From Alphaproteobacteria bacterium (lineage in GTDB: Bacteria; Pseudomonadota; Alphaproteobacteria; Rhizobiales; Rhizobiaceae), in the NCBI GenBank assembly GCA_018829385.1, contig JAHJUC010000698.1, forward strand, positions 1-33,216: a stretch of DNA of 33,216 nucleotides, in the 5' to 3' direction. This document shows positions 18,306 to 26,700 of the stretch, piece after piece (within the stretch, counting starts at the first letter, position 1; every line of letters starts with the position of its first letter). Below the pieces are notes generated by a model that saw only the letters and a list, made by a program, of their open reading frames with translations, had not been told where the DNA came from and made no database searches. Made by a program: the position numbers and the translations under genes.

Positions 18306-21300
18306 ATGAGCCAAGGCCCCGAGTGGCACTTCGCCGAACGTCCCACGATCGAGCTTCTGCAAGCCATGGGCTACGGCTTCGTGGCGCCGGCGGAGCATTC
18401 GGGTTTGCGCGAGGGTGAGAACCAGGTGCTGTTTCGCCCGCAGCTGATCGAGGCGCTGATGCGGATCAACGGGATCGATCGGCCGTCCGCCGAGGCTGCC
18501 TACGGCGAGCTTGCCGCGATCAGCGACAACGAGACCTGGCTAAAGTTGCTGCGCGGCGACTACAGTCGCAAGGTCTCCGGCCAGGACACGCGGCAGACGC
18601 TGCGGGTGATCGATTTTCTCGCCCCCGGCAACAACCGGTTCAGCGTGACCAACCAGCTGCGCGTGAAGGCAGAGAACACCCGCCGGCCGGATCTGGTGGT
18701 CTATGTCAACGGCATTCCGCTGGTGGTGATCGAGGCCAAGAGCCCGCTCAACATCAAGGACAAGACCGGCGAGGCCTTCGAGCAGATAAGGCAATATGAG
18801 CGCGACATTCCGCGGCTGTTCTTCTCCAACGTCTTCAACATCGTCACCGACGGCGCGCTGGTGCTCTACGGCGCCACCGGTTCGAGTTCGAAATATTTCG
18901 GCGAATGGCGCGACCCCTGGCCGAAGAGCGAGGCCGACTTCGCCGACAGCTTGGCCAAGGGGCTCTGGTGCCTGCTGCAGCCGGGCCGGCTGCTCGATCT
19001 CATCGCCCATTACGTGGTGTTCGAGAAGACCGATGCAGGCACGGTCAAGAAGATCTGCCGCTACCAGCAGTTCCGCGCCGTCAATCGGATCGTCGAGCGC
19101 GTGCTTGAGGGCAGGCATCGCCAGGGCCTGATCTGGCACACCCAGGGCAGCGGCAAGTCGCTGACCATGGTGTTTGCCGCGCTGAAGCTGAAGACGCATC
19201 GCACGATCGTCTCGGAGGCGCTCACCAACCCGAACATCCTGGTGCTGACCGACCGCGTCGACCTGCACAGCCAAATCAGCGGCACCTTTGTCGCCTGCGG
19301 ACTGCCCAACCCGACGACGATCGACAGCGTCAAGGACCTGCATGCCCTGATCCGCAGCGGCAAGGACGGGCACACGGCGCTGTCGACCATCTTCAAGTTC
19401 CAGGGCTCTAAGCAGGCAATTGCCAATTCCGGGAACTGGATCGTCATGGTGGACGAGGCGCACCGCACCCAGGAAAAGGATCTCGGCGCCTATCTGCGCG
19501 CGACCTTGCCCGACGCCCGCTTCTTTGGCTTTACCGGCACGCCGGTGAAGAAGGACGACAAGGACACCTATGCGAACTTCGGCGTGCCGGGCGAGAGCTA
19601 TCTCGACAAATACGGCATCGACGACGCGGTGGCCGACGGCGCGACGGTGCCGATCTATTACACCGGCCGCAAGACCGACTGGCACATAGACGAGGCGAAG
19701 ATCGATATCCTCTTCGACACCTGGTTTGCCGAACTGGACGACGACAGGCTCAACGAGATCAAGAAGCGCGGGGTGCGGATCGAGGACCTGGTCAAGCATC
19801 CGCGCCGGGTCGAGCTGATCGCCTACGACATATGGACCCATTTCAAGGCCTATGCGCAGCCGGACGGTTTCAAGGCGCAGATCGTTGCCATCGATCGCGA
19901 GGCGGTGATCCTCTACAAGCAGGCGCTGACAAGGGTGATCGCCGAGGATCTGCAAGCCGGGGGCCTGGACGCCGCGACGGCGCTGGCGCGTGCCGACGCC
20001 ATGTCGGCCTGCGTCTATTCGATCAACCAGGAAGACGGCAAGCCGAGCGAGGACGCGCACAGGCAGGCGATCCGCAACGGGCTGAAGGCGCATTATGTCG
20101 ACGCCGAAGCCGAGAAGCAGGTCAAACAGGCATTCGGGCGCAAGGGCGAGGATCCGCAGTTCCTCATCGTCTGCGACAAGCTGCTCACCGGCTTCGACTG
20201 CCCGATCGAAAGCGTGATGTATCTCGACAAGCCGCTGAAAGAGCACGGCCTGCTGCAGGCGATTGCCCGCACCAACCGCGTCTCCGACCCGAAGAAGCGC
20301 AACGGTCTCATCGTGGATTACATCGGCGTCTCGGCGAACCTGGAGGAGGCGCTTGCCAGCTACCGCGCTGATGACGTGAAGAACGCTATGCGCGACCTCG
20401 ACGATCTCAGAAGCCAGCTGCGCACGGCCCATGCCGCTGTGACGGTGATGCTGAAGCCGGTCAAGCGCAAGGCGTCCGACAAGGACGGCCTGAAGGGGGA
20501 GTTCGACGCCTTCATCAAGGCCGTGGGCAGCGAGGACAAGTGGTTCGAGTTCAAGGCGCGGGCGCGCAGCTTCATCGCGCTCTACGAGACGCTGAGCCCG
20601 GATCCGAGCGTTCTGGAGTTCACCGCCGATCTGAAATGGGTGGCGACCTTCCTGCTCTACGGCACCCAGCATTTCGAGAAGCGCCAGGCTTTCGACCAGA
20701 TGAACTACAGCGAGAAGATCCGCGAGATGCTGGACAAGCATCTGGAGGCGACGGGCCTGGGCGTTACGGTCAAGCTGCGCCACATCACCGATCCGGATTT
20801 CTGGGAGGACTTCGACACCGACGGCAAGACTGACGAAGACCTGATGACGGCCGCGATCCGCAAGACGACGGAGCTCAGGAAGACCGTCAGCGAGCGGATC
20901 GACGCCAGCCCGCACCAATATGGCAAGTTCTCCGAACGGCTGCGCCAGCTGCTGGAGAAGCTCGAAAGCGCGCAGTTGAGCTGGTCGGACGAGCTGAGGG
21001 CGGCCGAGGAGATGGCCAGGGATATTGCCGCCGAGGACGAAGCGCACGTCGATGCCGGTCTCTCGCCCGGCGCTTATGGCATCCTGCAGATCCTCAACGA
21101 CTTTGATGCCGGCGCGGATGGGGAAGACCTGGCGATCCGCCTGGAGGGCCTCTACACCGACCCGGCGACCGCACCGGCCGGATGGTGGGAGAAGGACGGC
21201 CTGCGCAAGAGCCTGCGTCAACAGGTCCGCGCCATGGCGCATCTGGCCGGCCTGACCGAGCTCAGGGAGATCCCGGACCAGGTCGAAGCCTACGCGCTCA

Positions 21301-21320
21301 AGCACTTCGCGGGGCACTAG
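18306..21320 (+). CDS. hsdR: type I restriction endonuclease subunit HsdR
   Basis: 1004 aa; VVIEAKSP nuclease motif, HTQGSGKSLTM Walker A, MVDEAHRTQ, GFTGTP, TGFDCPIESVMYLDKPL, QAIARTNR helicase motifs. Confidence 0.95.
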   Translation: MSQGPEWHFAERPTIELLQAMGYGFVAPAEHSGLREGENQVLFRPQLIEALMRINGIDRPSAEAAYGELAAISDNETWLKLLRGDYSRKVSGQDTRQTLRVIDFLAPGNNRFSVTNQLRVKAENTRRPDLVVYVNGIPLVVIEAKSPLNIKDKTGEAFEQIRQYERDIPRLFFSNVFNIVTDGALVLYGATGSSSKYFGEWRDPWPKSEADFADSLAKGLWCLLQPGRLLDLIAHYVVFEKTDAGTVKKICRYQQFRAVNRIVERVLEGRHRQGLIWHTQGSGKSLTMVFAALKLKTHRTIVSEALTNPNILVLTDRVDLHSQISGTFVACGLPNPTTIDSVKDLHALIRSGKDGHTALSTIFKFQGSKQAIANSGNWIVMVDEAHRTQEKDLGAYLRATLPDARFFGFTGTPVKKDDKDTYANFGVPGESYLDKYGIDDAVADGATVPIYYTGRKTDWHIDEAKIDILFDTWFAELDDDRLNEIKKRGVRIEDLVKHPRRVELIAYDIWTHFKAYAQPDGFKAQIVAIDREAVILYKQALTRVIAEDLQAGGLDAATALARADAMSACVYSINQEDGKPSEDAHRQAIRNGLKAHYVDAEAEKQVKQAFGRKGEDPQFLIVCDKLLTGFDCPIESVMYLDKPLKEHGLLQAIARTNRVSDPKKRNGLIVDYIGVSANLEEALASYRADDVKNAMRDLDDLRSQLRTAHAAVTVMLKPVKRKASDKDGLKGEFDAFIKAVGSEDKWFEFKARARSFIALYETLSPDPSVLEFTADLKWVATFLLYGTQHFEKRQAFDQMNYSEKIREMLDKHLEATGLGVTVKLRHITDPDFWEDFDTDGKTDEDLMTAAIRKTTELRKTVSERIDASPHQYGKFSERLRQLLEKLESAQLSWSDELRAAEEMARDIAAEDEAHVDAGLSPGAYGILQILNDFDAGADGEDLAIRLEGLYTDPATAPAGWWEKDGLRKSLRQQVRAMAHLAGLTELREIPDQVEAYALKHFAGH

Positions 21321-21322
21321 CC

Positions 21323-22072
21323 ATGCCGGTGTTCCAGATCGGTGAACGCGAGATCGAATACACGCTCCGGCGCTCCTCAAAGGCCAGCAAGGCGAGCCTC
21401 AGTGTCACGCCGAAGTCATTCGAGCTGCTTGTCCCGGATGCGGCGACCGAGAGCCAGATCGAGGCGGTTCTGCAACGCCGCCGCGCCTGGATCCTGCAGA
21501 CCGTCACGCACATGCAGGAACGGGCGAAGTCGCAGACTAGGGTCTACCAGTTTGTCACCGGAGCGAAGATCCCCTATCGCGGCCGGATGACCAGGATGAG
21601 CATCGAGCCCTTCGACGGCAACCTCGTCGAGGTCGCCTTTCGCAACGGGTTCCAGATCCGCAAGCCGGAAGCGCTCTCGCCTGGCTCTGCCGACGCGTTG
21701 ATCGAGATGGCGCTGCGCCTGTGGTTGAAGCGCCGCGTGCGGGATGACGCCAAGACCTTCGTCCGCCGGCACGGTGAGCAGAATGGCCTCAAGCCTCGCG
21801 GTATCCAGATCAAGGAGCAGAAGCACATGTGGGGCAGCTGCGGCCAGGACAAGCAGATCAATCTTAACTGGCACCTGATCTTCGCTCCGAAGCCGGTGCT
21901 CGAATACGCCGTCGTCCACGAGATGTGCCACCTCAAGCACCGCAATCACGCGCCGGAGTTCTGGACCCTGGTCGGGCAGATCCTGCCGGACTGGGAACAG
22001 CGGAAGGCCTGGCTGGACGAGAACGAACACATGCTCGGCTGGGAGAGGGTGGAGCCGGTGCACGGCTTCTAA
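21323..22072 (+). CDS. YgjP-like / M48-type zinc metallopeptidase (DUF45)
   Basis: 249 aa from ATG 21323; KEQKHMWGSCGQDKQINLNWHLIFAPKPVLEYAVVHEMCHLKHRNHAPEFW (HExxH plus downstream H). Confidence 0.9.
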   Translation: MPVFQIGEREIEYTLRRSSKASKASLSVTPKSFELLVPDAATESQIEAVLQRRRAWILQTVTHMQERAKSQTRVYQFVTGAKIPYRGRMTRMSIEPFDGNLVEVAFRNGFQIRKPEALSPGSADALIEMALRLWLKRRVRDDAKTFVRRHGEQNGLKPRGIQIKEQKHMWGSCGQDKQINLNWHLIFAPKPVLEYAVVHEMCHLKHRNHAPEFWTLVGQILPDWEQRKAWLDENEHMLGWERVEPVHGF

Positions 22073-22151
22073 CCAGCGTTCGTTTGCTCGTTTAAACCCT
22101 GTCAGTTGACTGTATCGAAATGAATGACTGCAGAGGATTGACTTTCCCCCC

Positions 22152-22193
22152 TGCAAAGCAAATGGCACGACAAGAGGTGTAATTTGCTTTGCA
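22152..22193. terminator. hairpin TGCAAAGCAAAT-N18-ATTTGCTTTGCA, possible end-of-operon structure
   Basis: 12-bp perfect inverted repeat (22152-22163 / 22182-22193) 80 bp after the last hsd-operon gene; no T-tract follows, so a terminator role is uncertain. Confidence 0.4.
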
Positions 22194-22831
22194 AGGAGGA
22201 TTATGTCGTAACTGCATCGACAGTGTGGAAGAGCTTAGCCTTGTCAGGGCGAACAGGTGGGATGCATAACCTGCCCATAACTCCGAATCCCGAGCCGTTT
22301 GGCTCCATCCGGTTAGCAAAGACGCCGTAGCGCCTTCACATCATCGCGTCCGGCTTAACTCCAACCGGCACGCGACACGCGGTCGTATTTCCCAATACGG
22401 TGCCGCGATCTTTTTGGGGTCCTTTGTATTCCGGCGACAACGCGAAGGCGGGCGTCCAGATATTCTCTATCTGGGGAGCGATCGCTTCGATCTTCCGGAC
22501 GGTTGCGGATACCTCATGGTGCCCCCGTGGGATAAGGGCTTAGCCGTTGTAATCAAGTCCGCTATGGTTCGCATTCCATGACAGGAAGAGGCACGTCGTC
22601 TACGTGACGGGTATCGACGTTCGTGTTACTGGTCAGAGATTGGTTCGCGGCTAAGCTGGCAGGTAAGTTGGTGCGTTCGCTGGTAAGTGCCTGGACGGCG
22701 AATCTATGGAACTTCGTAGTGCGGCGGGGATGCCCTGCATAGACCCCATAGATATGGGGATTTGAACGTTTGGTTTCAAGGACTTCGGATCTCAATCGTT
22801 TGGCGTCGTTACTGTTTTTTCGATTCATTGT

Positions 22832-22887
22832 CTGGAACCGCGGTGGCCCAGAAGGAATCCCCTTCTGATCTTGGATTTTTGCTAGGA
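22832..22887. repeat. dispersed degenerate repeat, copy C
   Basis: CTGGAACCGCGGTGGCCCAGAAGGAATCCCC...TTTTTGCTAGGAC parallels CCGGAATGCTCGCGGCGCCAGAAGGCAGCCCC...TTTTTTCTAGGAC at 3632-3690; with copy A it also shares CTAGGACnTCGC. Confidence 0.5.
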
Positions 22888-23046
22888 CGTCGCCCCGCCT
22901 GGGATCCACCGATCCGGTAAATGGAGTTCCTTGTTTCCCAACTTCCGAACAGGGGGCGGAGCAAATGGCTAAGGCTAGCGATTGCGTTCCGCGTCGTGCA
23001 TTCTCCTGGCCGGGCGCAGTTTCGCCAACCGTAATCTGTCCGATAC

Positions 23047-23646
23047 TTATGTCCTACCCAATTCGTTAGTCTTGCGTGTCGCCTTCCGCGACCTGCGTAT
23101 CTCTTTCTCAATTGCGGATTTTACATCCATGAAGTTGTCCTTCGTGCAGAATACGGCGTCCAGAACCAGCCGATTGCCCCGCAGCAAAACAGTATGTCTC
23201 TTCTGATCGACTTCGAGCGATCGAATTTCGTGCCACTCGGTGAACCGGGAGGAATTTGCCCGAGCCAATAGCCCGGCTCCGGCGACGGTTGGGTTGCGCG
23301 CCAGCGCGCCCAGAACAATCGCCAAGGTCCGGCCGAATTTTGCGCGCCTGTCAACGACACGGGATCTGACACCGTCCGCGTCGACTTCGAAACTCACCGT
23401 CATGCGATTGTTGAAAAACAGCACGACAGCGGCGAGCACGAGAACCAACAGAATTGCCGAAACCCCGAAGATCGCCCGAAAAATGGCTCCCAGTTGATCC
23501 AAACTCCCTTCGAACCAAGCCAGCCCGATCAACAGCAACGTTAGAATTGCGAGCGGGATCAAGATCACGGCTGCAAGCTGCCTGACAATGATCGGCGTCG
23601 TCAGGAGAGGCACGTTGACCGTCCAGGCTATCGGGTCTGACATCAT
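23047..23646 (-). CDS. two-TM membrane protein of unknown function
   Basis: MMSDPIAWTVNVPLL... with hydrophobic segments LAAVILIPLAILTLLLIGLAWF and IFGVSAILLVLVLAAVVLFF and a soluble C-terminal domain; track ORF extends to 23712. Confidence 0.65.
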   Translation of the reverse strand: MMSDPIAWTVNVPLLTTPIIVRQLAAVILIPLAILTLLLIGLAWFEGSLDQLGAIFRAIFGVSAILLVLVLAAVVLFFNNRMTVSFEVDADGVRSRVVDRRAKFGRTLAIVLGALARNPTVAGAGLLARANSSRFTEWHEIRSLEVDQKRHTVLLRGNRLVLDAVFCTKDNFMDVKSAIEKEIRRSRKATRKTNELGRT

Positions 23647-23798
23647 CCAAATCCCTGTTTCAGTAGGGGCTGTATAAACCTCGAAATCGGCTCCTGACTT
23701 GACTTCGGTCAATGATCGGGCAGCGCAAAGCTGTTGTCATCATGCCTTGAAAGAAGCCTTTCGCACGCCGGAAGGCAGGGGAAAGAGATATCATTTTC

Positions 23799-26700
23799 AT
23801 GAGTTTGCGGCAGATTGCATTACGTTTGGCGGGCTCGTTGGCCACGTCAGGTCGGCGGGCCATGGTGCTTGCGCTCCTTGCGCTCCTTGCGGTCTGTCTC
23901 GTCATCGTGGTGCCGAACAAGTCGTTTGCCGAGGACGAGGCGGAGCAAAAGGTCTACCAGGAAATGCATTCGGAGGTGAAAACCGCCTTCGACAACGTCA
24001 AGGACAAATTCAACAAGCTTAACGACAAAATCAATTCCATCCGAAGCTCTGTGACCAACTGGCGTGAAGCGACAACCAAACGCAGAGAGAACGCTTCGAT
24101 CAAGGATATCAACGATCTTTTCGAAGGCGAACTGGTCGCCGGGCGCGACGAATTGCTCAAGCAGGTGTTCAGCGAGGAGTTTGTTGAGCAGATGAAGAAG
24201 GTCGAGGCGAAGCTCGGCATCCAGGTCGGTATCCCCGATACCGAGAAACTGCTCAAATTGCTTGTCGACAAGCAGGGTCGCGAAAAACTCTACGGCTATA
24301 TGTATCAGCTCAGCGGCTACGAGCGGAACCTGCGCAAAAAGGGGGTTTTCAAGGAACTCGACAAATTGAAAGACCGTTTCGAGAAGGGGTCGGGGTATAT
24401 CAGCAAGGTCGGCGACATGCTGGACTTTGTCGCCCTGTTCGATCCCTCCAATGTCGATCCGGACTCGCCGATCAGCCGCCTGAAGGCCATAGGCAACGTG
24501 CTTGGGGCAATGAAGGACATCACCGAGGCCATTCCAGGTTTCGGCCATCTTCTCGATTTCTACATCGATGCGACCGAACAGTTCACCCAGGCGCTCGAAG
24601 AGCTGAACACCAAGATCCTCGATGCTCGCGACGGGTCGATCTGCGGTCAGCTCGGTGTGCTGTCGGCAGAGCTGAAGGCGCTCGATGAACACATCAAGGG
24701 CGGGGCCTGCATCAATTTCTATACCAATTACGAGCTGCAGTCGCTGCTCAAGCCGGTGCTCGTCTGGACCCATGCCGAAAGCAATGAGACATTCTTCTAC
24801 GACAAGGACCATGATGTTGCCGCCTATCTGACATCGGGCAATCAGGGAGATCTGCTCGATCCGTTCCGCGCGCTCAAGGCAAGCAAGACCGCCGCCAACA
24901 GCAAGCGGGCTAGCCCGGCCGTGTTCATGGCGCTTGCGCGCGTCGTCACCCGGTCGAAAGCGGTCGTGGCAAAGCCTGAATGTGATGACTACGCGAGGCT
25001 TTTTTCCGACAGGAATTTTCGTGCGATCTTGCGCGAGGTCGATGTCCTCGACAATTTAGGTGCAATCAGTGCGCCGAGCGGAACGGTGCTCCAGCCAGTG
25101 ATCACAAGTCCCGCGGAAATTACAGGGTTGTGCCTTTACGATCCGCGCATGCGTCGGCTGATGCGTGACCTTGCGGACCGTTATCGCCATCTAGCCGCCG
25201 TAACCATCGATGTCTATCCGCTTGACCGGAAACAATCGCCGGATGTGAACGACGTCCGCATCGACGGGATCCCGCTGGTTTTCGGCGAGGCGGGAGCCGG
25301 CAAGAGGCGGGTGGCAGAATTTACCCGGATCGAGGCGCTGGTCGATACGCGCCACCCGATGGACGTCGAAGTGGATGCCGAAGGTTTCAAGCCGGCGCAG
25401 AAGTCACTGAGCCTCTCTGCCAAGCGCAGGTATGCGACGATCTACATGGAACGCGAAGAGGCCGAGCAGGCTGTGCCGGCAGCAGATGCCGATGCTGAGG
25501 CGGATGCCGGCGGAAGGGAAGGCGCCGGTGACATGACGGATACCGACGTCGATCAGCGGCCGGTCGAGGTTGAACCTGCCGCAAAGCAGACTGCACCGGC
25601 GCCGATTGCTCCGGTCGCGGTGGACAAGCTGCAGCCGGTTAGCCCGCAATCAGTCCCGCAAGAGCCGCAACAGACTTCTGCCCAGCAGGCAACCGCACCT
25701 GATGCGCCCGCACAGCCCGTGGAGCCGGCTGGCGATGTGCCTAGTCCCGAGACGGCTGGGGATGTTCCCTCCGCAGCGGTCGGGGCCGAAACAAGTGTGG
25801 ATGCCGGAACGGATGACGCCGGTGATGTAGACGCGCCGACGGAGGCGGCCAAGGCGGGCAGCAAAGAGACCGGCACAGATCAAGCCCCCTCTTCAGCCGA
25901 CGCGCAGGAGCAGCCTTCAACGGACCAGGCCGATGACGGTCAGGCGGACGAGGCCGGCAAGGAGGTTGCCGGGGCCGGCAATGAGGCGTCGCCATCGGCT
26001 CCCGGATCCGACAATATTGTCAGCCTCACGATTGCGCGTGGCCGGGTCTATCTTGGCGAAACCGTTCAGATCTCGACGCCTTACCGGGGCGAGGACATCG
26101 CCCGTGGAACCGATGAGTGCGATCCCAACAGCACCAATCCGTTCACCGGCTGCGAGGTCACTCCGTCAGGAAGCAATGGAGCCAGCGTGTATATCGGACG
26201 GGCCGACGATACCGAAGATCTCGGTCCGGCCCGGCCGTTACCAAGCCTTGAATATATCTGGCACGGCAGCGAGGGCGTCACCTTCGAGCCGACGACGTCA
26301 AACGATGGCCGGACATTTGCGACCTTCGAGCGCGTTGGTGAAATGAAGATCTGGGCCCAGGTGGTCAAGCAGGGTTCGACCATCGCCGAGACCGAGCAGC
26401 AGACCGTAAATGTCCTGGCGCCGTCGCTTTCGATCAGGTTCGATCCGGCTTCGGGGGCTAATGCGGGATCGAAGATCAAGGCGACGGTCGTCGCGACCCC
26501 GATGGTCTTGCCGAAATACTGGACTGTCCGGTGGCTGGAGCCGCCGACCGCCGACCGGGAGGAGCTCAACGGCAACGGCTCCGAAATCCGCTTTTCCGGC
26601 GCGGCGGGCAAGCCTGTGACGCTCGAAGCCACGGCCAATGTCGCCTTCTACGGCGACGAGATCGGGTCGGTCACCGGCAGCTACAGTCTGGAGGCTGGAA

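Noticed and set aside
18540-21380. 946-aa minus-strand ORF
   Set aside because: Shadow frame antisense to hsdR; the plus strand has all restriction helicase motifs and the minus product has no recognisable domain.
23847-24812. 321-aa minus-strand ORF
   Set aside because: Antisense to the N-terminus of the 1619-aa protein, which has a clear signal segment and coherent helical sequence.
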